Origin: Rapana venosa
Lineage: Eukaryota > Mollusca > Gastropoda > Neogastropoda > Muricidae
NCBI GenBank assembly: GCA_028751875.1
Contig: CM054158.1
Coordinates: forward strand, 12,420,465-12,484,464
Length of the DNA stretch: 64,000 nucleotides
Direction of reading: 5' to 3'
How positions within the stretch are numbered: the stretch's first letter is position 1; each line of letters starts with the position of its first letter. Both the position numbers and the translations under genes were made by a program. This document shows positions 40,406 through 52,680 of this stretch, piece by piece. A model generated the notes under the pieces. The model did not search any database, was not told the DNA's origin, and saw only the letters and a list, made by a program, of their open reading frames with translations.

Positions 40406-42730
40406 TCCAATCTTGTATTCAAACACATTCACAGTTTAACAAATCAAATGATTTCATCACTTTTATTTCGATATAATCATTTGTCATCAAAGTATAAAAA
40501 AAAATTAAAGCAAATAACACATTTATGCAACATTTCTAAGCAATCAGTACCTTCTTTGAAACCATATTTTAACACTGGATAGCACGTTTTATTGAAAGAC
40601 AAACAAGTAGTGTAAATATAATCTTTACATATGCTGGGAACAATCCAGCGGATAAAGTAAGTCCCATCTCCATAAACAAGTATGCTGCTGTTTACAGCAT
40701 TTGTGGCAGGCTTTGTGGAACAATTGATTATAACCAAAACAAACACAAGTATGTCAGTCCAACATCAAAGTAGATTTTGTTACCTATCTAATCAAATGCA
40801 TGAAAACTTAAAAAAAGCAAAACGACAGTAAATGCATTTTGTGATTATTTTCAACAGCCACCTGCACATTTTTGGAGCAAATAACATAACCCTATCCCCT
40901 TTATCTCAATTTTAAACAAATATAACAGATTTTCTTATCTTGAAGTCACTGTCACACTGACCCAACCCGTTTGTTCAAGATTGAAAACAAGTAAAAGCAA
41001 AAGATAAATTCAGCACTTAAGTACTAGTAAAAATTAATTTAGGATATATCTCCCAGTGTGGGTCATTATCCTACTTTTAAATCAGAAGATTAAAAACAAT
41101 AAAGTCTAGGCATAAACATACCAAAATTTCAACACAAAAATGCCTAACTAGCAAATAGTGTATACATCCCAGATGCAAGAGAAAAAAGTAACAAGAAAAA
41201 GATCTAGTTCAGATCTACATCACAGAGAAAACAATTTTTTAAAAACCAACAAAGAATGGGGACGAGCGAATGACAGATTTGCAGAATTTTTCTAGTTTTA
41301 GTGGGTTTTTTCCTTTTAGGCAAAACAATTAACAGATAAGACAAAAAAAAGTAGTGACAAAAACTTGGGCGGGGGGAACCAGAAAGGCTGACGGAAAGGA
41401 ACAATTTTAAAGGACAGAGTTTAGGCAGTGATAACAGTGGATATTTCAACAATGCTGCTACATGATAAAGCAAAACCAGTGCTCAATCTGATGATCATAA
41501 AAGCTCTAAATGGGGAGGGGGGGGGGGTGGATCAAATAATTATACATGTTAAAGATCCTGTACTTCATATAGTTGGCTATGAAAATGCATACTCAGGTTG
41601 CACCCAGTACCTGGAGAGAGAATTGGGATCTGCCAGGTTCATCTTCCCCAAGAGACGCTGCCTGAAGAATGCAGTGCCCTATGTCCCAATAACTCCTTAA
41701 GGAGTTAAAGACTGCTGCAAGTTACTGGGAACTGCCACTACTAGGGTTTGCTTTTATCCATTAGGAAAAGCGCAAGTGTGGGTCACAGACATGAAAAATA
41801 CCCTGTTCATCTAAAGGGTTCTATTACAAGAATCACAGAGTGGTTTTCAAAGTCCAACAACAGTGCAAAATAAATCGCCAAAAAATGTCAGGGGAAAAAA
41901 AAGATTTAAAACAACAAATCAAAAGAAAACGTTCAAGAAATAAATTCTGCAGAAAAACGGTCGCTGCTGCGGATAAGGAAATGGGATTCCTAGCGAGCAA
42001 ATAACTTTGTTGACTAAAGATATCCCTGAAGACAGAATGTGGCTATCTTAAAGAACTTGCAAATGGTCACGAACGTAAACATTCACCAGTGTTCAACCCA
42101 AGTTTCTTCTGGGGAATGGAAGCGTATATGTAAGATATTAAAACAAAACGAACAATAAAAATCATCACAAATGAAAATGCTCTAACATGAAAATATCTTT
42201 TCAAAGCTGGTTAAAAAAAAAAAGAAAATCAAAATAAGTGCATGCAGTCTTGTGCATGGTTTGGCAGGGGTGTGTATGTGCGAGCGAATGAGGAATCTAA
42301 ACTGGAAGCATCAAGAGCATTTACGGTAAATATTGCTTAATGTTGAGACCATGGTGCAACTACGATTCTGAAATTACCCTCTCCCCCTTCTTGTCCTATC
42401 TAAAACGTTTGTATTCTGTATGCTATTCAATTCTTCGTACAACTTTTCAGATAAAAAGCTAGCACTCTTAGGGTTAAGCAAGTATTCAATATTATTTCAA
42501 GGCAAGCACCAGAAAATGCTTTTGGGCTTCCACAATAGAAAAATTATGTAAAACGAAAAGTGGCCAAAAAAGCCATTTGTGTCATGTACTATGTGTATAT
42601 TCAGGAACACTTTGCCAGCCTGAAAGTAATAATATACTGATCTCAGTATGCAACACAGCAGATATTTTGATTATGTCTTGGCAAAGCCATAATAAATTCA
42701 GGAAAAACTATGGAAAAAGAAAAAAATTTA
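40405..42730. other. Intergenic, no gene seen
   Basis: A-rich on the plus strand. Holds a repeat H relic near 41550-41735 and a diverged SINE tail near 42026-42120. TTTATT at 40464 reads AATAAA on the minus strand. No exon supported. Confidence 0.4.
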
Positions 42731-43230
42731 NNNNNNNNNNNNNNNNNNNNNNNNNNNNNNNNNNNNNNNNNNNNNNNNNNNNNNNNNNNNNNNNNNNNNN
42801 NNNNNNNNNNNNNNNNNNNNNNNNNNNNNNNNNNNNNNNNNNNNNNNNNNNNNNNNNNNNNNNNNNNNNNNNNNNNNNNNNNNNNNNNNNNNNNNNNNNN
42901 NNNNNNNNNNNNNNNNNNNNNNNNNNNNNNNNNNNNNNNNNNNNNNNNNNNNNNNNNNNNNNNNNNNNNNNNNNNNNNNNNNNNNNNNNNNNNNNNNNNN
43001 NNNNNNNNNNNNNNNNNNNNNNNNNNNNNNNNNNNNNNNNNNNNNNNNNNNNNNNNNNNNNNNNNNNNNNNNNNNNNNNNNNNNNNNNNNNNNNNNNNNN
43101 NNNNNNNNNNNNNNNNNNNNNNNNNNNNNNNNNNNNNNNNNNNNNNNNNNNNNNNNNNNNNNNNNNNNNNNNNNNNNNNNNNNNNNNNNNNNNNNNNNNN
43201 NNNNNNNNNNNNNNNNNNNNNNNNNNNNNN
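42731..43230. other. Assembly gap, 500 N
   Basis: Exactly 500 N, the usual placeholder for a gap of unknown size. Any open frame spanning it is not real. Confidence 1.
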
Positions 43231-44605
43231 CAGCCACTCTTTACAGCATATGGGGGGGAAAACACTACCACAATTGGCAAGGCATGGGTGAAGATCCCAA
43301 AGAAAGGAGCCCTGAACAATGTAACAACTGAGAGGAATCCCTCTGCTATCTGTTTCCCAGCAAGATTCTGGCAAAGATCATCATCGGACGGATCTCAGAG
43401 GCAGTGGACCAACAACTCAGAAAGGAACAGGCAGGTTTTAGACCAGGAAGAAGATGCATAGACCAGATCTTCACCCTGCATAACATCATCGAACAGTGCA
43501 CGGAATGGCAGAGACAGCTGTATATCAACTTCGTAGAATTTGAAAAAGCCTTTGACAGCATTCATCGAGAAAGTGTATGGCGCATACTCCGAGCATATGG
43601 AATTCCACAGGAGATTATCCAAGTCATTAAGAGCTTCTACAACAACTTCACGTGCAGAGTAGGAAACAGCAAAACCAGTTTCAGTGTACAAACCGGCGTC
43701 AGACAAGGCTGCCCCATGTCAGCACTACTCTTCAACCTGACAATTGATTGGGTGATGAGACAAACAACAGCTGACCAGTCACGGGGCATCAGATGGACCC
43801 CCTTCTCAACACTTGAAGACCTAGATTTTGCCGACGATCTGGCACTGCTCTCACATACCCACCATCACATTCAAGAGAAGACATCCCGTCTCAGCACTTT
43901 GCACAGCAAGTAGGCCTGAAAATCAGTCAGAAGAAGACAGAAGTAATGACACTGAACGTCCAGAACCCCTCACCGGTCCCAGTGAATGGAGAAGTTTTAC
44001 CAACAACTGAAGAGTTCACGTACCTCGGGAGCACTGTTAGGCATGACGGTGGAGCAGGCAGCGACATCAAGAACCGGATTAGCAAAGCAAGAAATGCTTA
44101 TAGAAATCTGAACAATGTGTGGAAATCGTCCCAGTACAGCACAAGAACCAAACTAAGACTATACCAGAGCTATGTACTTTCCACCCTTTTGTACGGCTCG
44201 GAGTGCTGGAGGATGACTGAGAGTGACCTCGACAAACTATCCACATTCCACACGAAGAATCTCAGAAGAATCTTGCGCATCTTCTGGCCTGAGACCATCT
44301 CCAACCAAGAACTTTTGCCCGTTGCAACCAAGAAAGCATGACAACATCATCATGCATAGGCGATGGGGATGGATAGGGCATATCTGCCGTCGGGAACATG
44401 GAAACATCGCCCGAACAGCCCTCCACTGACACCAGAGGGAAAACGTAAACGAGGACGACCCAAGAACACTGGCGTCGGACTGTTGAAGCAGAGCTGAAGA
44501 CCTTCCAACATACCTGGGGAACCATTCAGAAGCTAGCCCAGGACAGACAGGAGTGGAGAACTTTTGTTGCTGCCCTACGTGCCAATAAGGCACAAAGGCA
44601 TTGAT
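43231..44605 (+). pseudogene. RTE-type reverse transcriptase relic
   Basis: The 5' part is lost in the gap. In the first frame (to 43913): KEQAGFRPGRRCIDQIFTL, then VEFEKAFDSI (motif A, with Glu where the catalytic Asp belongs), GVRQGCPMSALLFNL (motif B) and FADDLALLS (motif C). A frameshift near 43905 moves to the frame of VGLKISQKKTEVMTLN, FTYLGSTVRHDGG and VLSTLLYGSECWRM. Another near 44338 leads to the RRWGWIGHICRR tail. The 3' end is a short (TGATGA) tract at about 44603-44616, as in RTE elements. Dead copy. Confidence 0.85.
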
Positions 44606-44616
44606 GATGATGATGA

Positions 44617-44660
44617 GACAGGCGAGTTACCTCTAGACCACCGATCCACCATGCCATTAC
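44617..44660 (-). mobile_element. tRNA-SINE head fragment
   Basis: CAGGCGAGTTACCTCTAGACCACC is the reverse complement of the family E head (compare 9178-9202). Abuts the RTE 3' end. Confidence 0.5.
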
Positions 44661-44669
44661 ATCTGGGCA

Positions 44670-45035
44670 CCATAATGTTGTTGTGCGTTCCCCAGCTTAA
44701 CACACTAGGGGTCACCCAGAATGTGCACTCTCACTCACTCATCCCACCTGGGAGTCACTGTGAGATTAAAATTGCACTGAATGAGAATTTTGCTTGATTG
44801 ACTGTTTTAAGTACCTCGCCATAATAGGCAGCCATACTCTGACTTCAGATGATTTTTTACTCTTTCAAAGGAGAGTGCAGGTTGTTATGTGAAGAGCTTG
44901 CCGTGGCTGAAGGCAATCTCAACACAACATAACAATATTTAAGTATAGGCCTTGGCAATTAGCTCACACCAGTAACTGACACAGTGTTTGGCCTGGGCCA
45001 AGCACTTTAATGAAGCCAGGAGTTATCAAGTTCAT
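44670..45035 (+). repeat. Interspersed repeat B, near full length
   Basis: CCCCAGCTTAACACACTAGG, GTCACCCAGAATGTGCAC, ATCCCACCTGGGAGTCACTG, GGCAGCCATACTCTGACTTC, GAGAGTGCAGGTTGTTATG, GGCTGAAGGCAATCTCAAC and CACTTTAATGAAGCC. One of the best-preserved copies. Confidence 0.8.
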
Positions 45036-45708
45036 GGGAAGTAACTCCAGTCCACTGTCAATCCATGGAAGGAGATGTAAGGAATTGTTTGTTAAATCAG
45101 AGCTCCAGGGGGATTGTTCAGATCAGATCGTAAGAAGAATAAAGAGAAAAGGTAGGATAGAGAAAGTTACAGAAAGATAATGCAAAAGAAGGGAAAGGCT
45201 GACAACAAAAAGTATATAACTCAGCACAAGAAAAGGCAGGAAGAAGCAGGGATAATAATAAGACTGAGGTGTATGACAGGTTATAAAAGTGAGTCTTTAC
45301 TGTTGGTCTGAAAAAAAAACACCCAACCAACACACACACCCAATATATCCCCCCCCCCCCAAAAAAAAAAAACCCCCAAAAAACCAACAAACACCCCTCC
45401 AAAAAAACCAACCCAACAACAACCACAACAACAACAACCCCCCGACAACAAATACGAAAAAAGAAAAGAAAAAAGAACAGGAGTAAGATGTGTTCTGATT
45501 AGTTGGCTAGACGTACAGAAGCTGTGTCAGTAATATCTTACAGCATTTTCTTGATTACTTGTGAACAAAGAAGTGTTTGTATTTCTATCGTTTTATATTC
45601 ACGTACTGCTACAAAAGCAGGAAAGAAAAAGAAAATCAGAAGAAAAAAAAAACGGGGAAGAACAAGGCAAGCAACAAACGTGTCAGACAGACAGACAGAC
45701 AGAGATTT

Positions 45709-45868
45709 TCTTGATTGATTGATGATCTTTATTCCCAAGGACAACAGACAAGTGTTGACATACTTTTCTTTATCCGGCCCTTGCATAGAGTAGAGACTAT
45801 TATGGATGATAATAACTGATAATTTCAAATAAATATTAAACACATTAACAAGAAACAACAATAACAAG

Positions 45869-45919
<51 letters not shown>

Positions 45920-46025
45920 TTACATCTTTTTATAAAAATAGTTTTTATTTTTTAAGGGTTACAGATAAACATTCACATGCTTTTTTCACCTAGCCCTTGC
46001 CCTGGTTAGGAACTATATTTATATA
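45709..46025 (-). mobile_element. Two LINE 3' UTR fragments
   Basis: Copy 1 (45709-45800) has a (TTGA)n tail and TTTATT, which is AATAAA on the minus strand at 45733-45728, then GGCCCTTGCATAGAGTAG. Copy 2 (45935-46025) repeats the pattern with AGCCCTTGCCCTGGTTAGG. A (GA)n microsatellite at 45869-45914 separates them. Confidence 0.5.
45869..45914. repeat. (GA)n microsatellite
   Basis: GA tract of about 46 bp with one AA interruption. Confidence 0.95.
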
Positions 46026-46489
46026 CTTTAAAGACAATAGGTTATGCATATTCAACAAAACACTTATACTTACCTAACTGGAATGTTAATGCTGAAAATG
46101 TAGGGAGGATTAGGGGAAAAGGCCAGCTCCTCAACATGGCCAAGGTATATTTGCCTAAAGGGGGTTACACACTAACTGGGTGGTTTGGATAGTCAGATGA
46201 AATGGACCCTTAAATTGTTGTTGTTGAGATTAGATTAACGTCCCAGTGGAGATTTCTGAGTTAGGGACTGTGAGTAAGAGTCATAATGTCAAAAAATGGA
46301 TCCTAAATGGATGGTGTCTCAGTATAACATTTACCTCAACCTTTTAGGTTCAACCAGTCTGTTCAAAATAACTTTGTTCCATTTCGAAGAGATCACTCAT
46401 CATCCAACCAATCAGCGCTTAACTTGAAACCTGCAGTCATGATGTGTGCACTGATTAACATTTGTGCATTGTGTATGTGGTTGAAACCT

Positions 46490-46805
46490 CAAGACTCATT
46501 GTAGCCTTTACCTTTCACACATTTCATGAGGCTCTGGGTTTGATTCCCGGATTTGCTCTTTTTTGTCTAGTTTGATGGGAAAATCAAACTGAATGTCGTC
46601 ATTTGGAGCAGACTCTAAACCAGTCAGGCCTGTGTGTTTACGGACTTATGGGTGTCAAAAGAACCTAGGATAGTTGAAAATTGGAAAGAACAGGGAGGTA
46701 CCACCCAACTGTTTCGGAAACAATCTAAAAGATAGGTTTAATTCCCAACTGTATGCTTGAAGTTGAAATGCGGTTGCCTTGATGGTGGTGGTGGGTGGGA
46801 CGGTC
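46490..46805 (+). mobile_element. tRNA-like SINE, family C
   Basis: B box GGGTTTGATTCCCGG, then TTTGATGGGAAAATCAAACT, AGACTCTAAACCAGTCAGG, GTTGAAAATTGGAAAGAAC, AGGGAGGTACC and tail AAATGCGGTTGCCTTGATGG. Confidence 0.75.
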
Positions 46806-47094
46806 ACATGCATTTTGTGTGGCAGTTCATCCTTTTCAACGACAGGTCTGACTTTCTGTAAGTTTTCCTGGATAATTTTGTTTATCCTTTCTGCTTTGCT
46901 TGTTTCATTTTTGAAGTTTTAGATGGGTTTGGATGTTTTTATATGGTTTGTCAATGTTACCCAGATAAATTGCTTTACAAATCTCTATTCTTGAGGCCTG
47001 AAACATCTCAGTTTGCACATTAACTTGGGATTTAAAGTGTTGATCTCTCTCTCTCTCTCTCTTCCCTGTGATCCAGTACTGGATGGGGTGAATA

Positions 47095-47510
47095 ATGCCT
47101 GGTCTTTTGTGCTTGTAATTCTGCAGGCCTGTCCATTGGCCATAGCTGACACATTCTGACATAAAAAAAGACACATTCTGACATATATAAATAAAGACAC
47201 ATTCTGACTTCAGAGCAGCTCTTTTTTTTGTACTCCGTGTTCATGTCTAGGTTTCTGTACCCATCAAATGCTGACATGAACTACAGGATCTTTAATGTGC
47301 ATATTTTGATCTGCGTGTGTATATATACGTGAAGAAAATCAAAGCACCAGCAGGTCTGCACTTTTTAAGTTGAACTGTGAGATTGTAAAAATCCTCACCC
47401 TAAATTCCCCAGGCACCATTGCCAAGATTCAAATGAGCGATTTCATGGACCCACGGGATCAAAGTTAAGTATCTTAACCACTTGGCTATAATGTCTCTCT
47501 GAGGTGTGGG
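47095..47510 (-). mobile_element. SINE family D, inverted copy
   Basis: GGCCATAGCTGACACATTCTG at left, a small internal triplication of GACACATTCTGAC, then GACATGAACTACAGGATC, AGCAGGTCTGCACTTTT and at right CTTAACCACTTGGCTATAAT, the inverted head. Confidence 0.7.
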
Positions 47511-49479
47511 TAATGTGATCTTTCTGTCAAGTAGACAAAGGTTTTAGCTGCAAGTTTGCTCAGAGTGATTCCATTTTAAAAGTTTTTTAAAAACTGACCC
47601 CACAGTATATAACTTTGTTATCATCATCTTGCTGGCTGGCATTTTTCTTTTAGCTATGATTATGATGAAGGGTTTCTCCCCCTGCCCACCCCTTCTCTAT
47701 CTCTTTGTTCTTTCTTTCAATCTTTCTTGTTAAATCCGTGAGATAAATTTTGTGTTCTCATAGCATTTAGATGTTGGGTTCATCAAATTGCAAAAAGCAA
47801 ATTTATGAACAAGAAGACCCCTCTCTGAAAGTTTGCACAAAGTTTATATTCAATAAATAAATTTGTTGTGCCATATCTAAAATCAGCCATAGAGCCTTTT
47901 TCCATATGATTATTTAAGAATGGATCAAAAATCCAGATTGCACATTGAATGTGATTTGTAATTCTTGTCTTGTAGATGTGTCCTGTGTCTGATTAACATG
48001 GAATCAATATATAATTTTCCCCCCATAGTGCACTCTTTCACACGAATAACACTGTCACACACATAACACTGCCACACAAACAATACTCTTTCACACATAT
48101 AAGGCACTCTCTTTCCCACAAAAAGCAAGAACATGACAACAGTTTGAAACTACACACTAATGCACATTTAATCATTCTTTAAAATCTGATATATTCAATA
48201 CTTCAACAAACAATTTGCCCTACATCAAAATTTCACAAGAAACTGGACACAAGTACCACAGACCAAAACACACCATGGTCCATTTCTAGAAACGACAAGC
48301 CACAATTGCAAGAACACAGAGAAAAATACAAAATAACTGGAACTGGCCCATAATTATAGTGTCCACTCACAAAATCCAAGTTCAAATTAAAGATCACAAA
48401 AAGGTCAATACACCAAACACAAAAATGGCCATCTTATCCAAAAAACAAACAAACCAAAAACCAAACTGCTTTTGTTATGTAATTTTCAAATCCCATTTAT
48501 AGCAATTTCAACAAATACTATTTATAAGAATAGATTTACATACAGCATTTCAGTGTATCACTGAAAGTGTTTGTTCTTCCTGATGTTTTCCCCTTTACTC
48601 CCCATAGTATACAAAATAATTAATGGGATACATTTATCAATAATAGGAAGTATGAAATAAGAAAACAATGCACCATTATTTTTGCTTAAAGTAAAAAAGA
48701 ACCAAACAAACACCAACAACCCCAAAACAACCCCACCCCAACCAAAATGACGACAACAGCAAAACAAGCCTGACCTCAAAGACTGAACAATGGAGACTAC
48801 ACACAAAGAAAAACAAGTTCTGCAATGCTCTCTGACACTACCGTGAAGTTGGTATCAGTTATGAAGTGGTCATAACACAAATGCACATACCAGTAACTCA
48901 ACCCACTTCAGTACTCCTTAGCCTATGTGATCTCATCACTTCGTAGTTGCACAATGAAAAAACTGAAAATCTGATCTAAAATAATAAAAAAAAACCAACC
49001 AAAAAACCCCAACAAAAAATACTGGTAACTCAAATGAGGAATACTGAAATTGTGTGGATGAAACTAAAAGTGTTTTTCACACACAGTTTTTGATAATGAC
49101 TCGACCCCTCCTGTTTGAGGAAGTTTTTAACCATCAATACCTGGAAAAAGCACTACTAAAGCATTGATCCTTATGTGGTGAAACCATAGAGCAAATGCCT
49201 CTGATTCAAGGGCTTTGGTGAATACAACATAATTGTTTGATCCCTTAAAAAGAAAAAAACCCACTTCAGTTATAGTCATTGGGGTATTGAGAAAACAGCT
49301 GCTTTGGCTATTGACTTCCCAAACAGAAGACTACAGAACACACAAGTTTCTGAGAAATGGACACGTTCCAAGAAGTAGCCCTTGTTGTCAAGAATCTCAC
49401 ACATTTTATATTTTACACAAACTGTCCACTGTTTCAAGGGATCTCTCTCTCTCTCTCTCTCCCTCCCTCTCTCTCTCTC
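47511..49479. other. Intergenic, no gene seen
   Basis: A/C-rich on the plus strand. No SINE head, LINE domain or exon recognised. A (CT)n tract at 49443-49482 borders the LINE that follows. Confidence 0.45.
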
Positions 49480-49482
49480 TCA

Positions 49483-50065
49483 CACAGAAGTCTACAGTGG
49501 ACAGTTTCAAAAGAGAGATTCAGGTGTTGACAGACAGTGTTGGTGTTCTGAAAGAAGAAATGTGTAACCTTAGAAGAGACATGGACAATCTCAGAACTGA
49601 AAACATAGAACTACGACAGACAAATACAGAACGGACGAACAGAGTGGATAAGCTAGAAAAGAGGGCTGACGAAGCAGAAGGACGACCACGGCAAAACAAC
49701 ATATTGTTCATGGCTTAGAGAAGAAAACAAATGAGAGTGGTGCTGACTGTGAGATGGCTATGAAAAATCTTCTCTCTGAAAGAATGGATGTCAAGGATGT
49801 AAAGTTTGATAGAGTGGCCCGTATAAATTCTAAAGCTAACTCTTCTATTATTGCCAGATGCTGTTTTTACCAGGATAAGATTAGAATAATGAAGGCAAAT
49901 TCTCGCCTGAAAGGCTCTAGTATTTTTGTAGATGAAGATTTTTCTCAGTCTGTTAGGGAAATAAGGTGTAAACTGACCCCATATTTAAAGAGCGCTAGAG
50001 CAAAAGGGAAACAAGTAAGAATGGTTTTTGACCATAATAAATGGAGAAAAGGTGACCCTCAATGA
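49483..50065 (+). pseudogene. LINE ORF1 (coiled coil + RRM), frameshifted
   Basis: The first part encodes a heptad-rich coiled coil (STVDSFKREIQVL through DNLRTENIELRQTN to VDKLEKRADEAEGR) used for trimerisation in related ORF1 proteins. A frame change after RQNNILF near 49710 leads to HGLEKKTNESGAD, then VKFDRVARIN, SIIARCCFYQDKIRIMKANS and GKQVRMVFDH. This is the layout of the ORF1p RNA-recognition and C-terminal domains. The protein binds element RNA as a chaperone in the family. Confidence 0.75.
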
Positions 50066-50200
50066 TATCCAAAGAAAGGAATAGCTCTTTGGCCGGCCCA
50101 CACACACATCCATCCCTAGACGCAATTCACAGGGCAGGCCCAAAAGTAAACCTACACCAGTCATAAGTGGGCCAAAGTCAGTCACACATGCAATTCAGCT

Positions 50201-51393
50201 TTGTGCTGTGGAGACACAACTGGCTTTAAGAAGCAAGACAAAGACAGGTCTGACCAAGGTTTACTAGGCTTAGGCCAAACATCTGTCCCCGAGGATTTGT
50301 CTGGTTGCAGGGGGCCCTCCAATAAAGAGCCCTTGTTAATAAATGATGATGGCAGTACTGACGATAGCATTAACTTGGTTTCTAGTCTCATCAATATAAA
50401 TAGTGATAGTGTTATTTTAGATGATGTAGACTCATTGGATCATAGCAATAAAAATGAAACAAATAAAACATTTTCTTTTTTATCTTGGAACATAAATGGG
50501 TTGCTTTCTAAACTCACTGACAGGGATTTTGTATCTTATGTGCCTAGCTTTGATTTTATTTGTCTGTCAGAAACCTTCCTGGAGAATATCCAGCCAGATG
50601 TTTTTAGTGGCTATAAGGCCTTCTGTAAGTCCGCAATTAAAGTTAGTCATCAAGGGAGACAATCCGGTGGTTTAGTTTGTTTAACAAAGTATGAATTAGC
50701 TGCCCTTGTGAAATGTTTGGATATTCCTTATTCTAACATTTGTGCGTTTCTTTATGACAAATCTTTGTTGTGTACTTCAAGGAATGTATGTGTGTATATA
50801 CCACCTGAAGGTTAACCATTTTATAACATGTTTGACAATGATAATGGAATTGCTATGCTGGAAGAATGTTTAGTCAATTGTGTGGTGACATTGGATAAGT
50901 AGATATAATACTGTGTGGAGACTTAAACAGCAGGACATCAAACTTTTCTTCTTATCATGTAGTGAATGACTTTAATTCAGATTCCCATAGTAAAAGCATG
51001 TCTCTCAGTAGTAATCGTAATTCTGAAGATTCTGTTATCAATAATTATGGTAAATTATTATTGAATATGTGCACTGCTCTTGGGTTACAAATTATAAATG
51101 GTGTATGCAATGGTGACCAGCTAGGACACTATACATTTATTTCTGATGGAGGATGCTGTGTTAATGATTATTTTTTAGTGTCACATGATTTGTTCTCTCA
51201 GATTTTTGACTCATGTCGTTTGTTTGTTGCTGAGCGTTCTGATTCTGATCACCTTCCTGTTGAATTACATATTAATCCAGTATATGATACATGTACGGTA
51301 ACTGAGGAGCCAAAAAGTTCATGTGGGATGAAAACAAACTCTCAGTTTATAAATAAAATCTCTGTGAAGAGAACATGTGCGAACAATTTCTAA
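50201..51393 (+). pseudogene. LINE ORF2 endonuclease region, broken
   Basis: FSFLSWNINGLLSKL and FDFICLSETFLEN are the N-terminal APE-endonuclease motifs (catalytic Asn and Glu). VYIPPEG is followed by a TAA at 50813-50815 where family members usually have Ser. The frame then shifts: CGDLNSRTS (catalytic Asp and Asn) near 50918, and AERSDSDHLPVEL (catalytic Asp-His) near 51240. A nonsense mutation and frameshifts separate the parts. Confidence 0.8.
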
Positions 51394-51408
51394 ATGCCTC
51401 CCAGATGA

Positions 51409-52680
51409 TTGATAAGAACAGTGATGAAGCTAGATTTATTTAATGATCTCATAAAAACCAGTGCTGTTTGTATGAAGAAACAGGTTCATATCAATAAAAG
51501 TCTATCAAATGATACATGGTTTGATGTAAATGTAAAAAGAATGAAATATAGGGTCAGAAAACTTTTGAAGTCTTACCTTAAAACATTAAAGAATGAAGAC
51601 AAAAACTTGTACTGTATCACAAGAAGGGAATATAAATACATGCTTGGAAGGAAAAAGAAAGAGTATAACAAGACATTACTTGCAGATATGATGTCTTCCA
51701 TCACTTCTCAAGTTCAGTTCTGGAAGAATATTAAGAAGGCTTCATTTAGAAAGAGTCAGCCAAAGAATAATATATCTGTCGACAGATGGTTGCAGCACTT
51801 CAAAACCCTGCTAGAGAAAGACTCAGTAGACAACTCCATGAACACTGATGGTGACTATGAAGAAACTGTGGAAGATTTTGATCGTCCCATAACTAAAGAT
51901 GAAATATTATTGGCACTTACAAAACTTAAACATGATAAAACAGCTGGTCCTGATCAAATCATTGGAGAATTACTAAAAAATGGAGATGAAAATGTACTTT
52001 TTCTGCCAAAATTATTCAACAAAATCTTTGATAATGGTCTTTTTCCAGATAACTGGACTGAATCTATCATTCTAACATTACGCAAAAAAGGTGATGTTGA
52101 CAACCCTAATAACTACAGGGGAATCTCTCTTAGTGATGTAAGTAGTAAGCTGTACAGTACCATCATTAATAATAGGTTACAGGAATGGGTTATGAAAAAC
52201 AACATTACAGGTGAACACCAAGCTGGTTTTAAGAGAGGGTATTCCACTATAGATCATATGTTTACTCTACTTGAATTTATCCAGAAACAGTTTGCTCATA
52301 ACCATAAGCTCTATGTAGCATTTATTGACTTTGAAAAGGCGTTTAATGCTGTTAATAGAAACTTGTTATGGCCTATTCTCCTGAAAAATGGTGTGAAGGG
52401 TAAATTATTACATTGTTTGAGAACCATGTATCAGAATGTTAAAAGCAGAATAAGATGTGGATCTAAGCTGACAGACATATTAATATACTGCACCACTGGG
52501 GTCAAACAGGGTGATGTATGTAGCCCTCTTTTGTTTTCTGTTTTCATTAATGAGTTAGCCATAGAAGTCATTAATAAGGGTAAACATGGTACCACTTTCC
52601 CCCAAGATTTCACAGAATTGTTTATTCTTCTGCTTGCTGATGATGTCATCCTGCTATCTGAAACTGTTGTAGGCTTATAA
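51409..52680 (+). pseudogene. LINE ORF2 reverse transcriptase
   Basis: Open for 423 codons. KTAGPDQIIGELLKNG, NPNNYRGISLSDVSSKLYS and GEHQAGFKRGYSTIDHMFTL lead to motif A VAFIDFEKAFNAV (Asp kept), motif B TGVKQGDVCSPLLFSVFIN and motif C LLADDVILLSE (both Asp kept). It makes cDNA from element RNA in the family. A frameshift at about 52675 separates it from the remainder. Confidence 0.9.

Noticed and set aside
42577..43461. Long open frames across the N block on both strands
   Set aside because: The frames are open only because N codons cannot be stops. There is no coding evidence on either side apart from the RTE relic.
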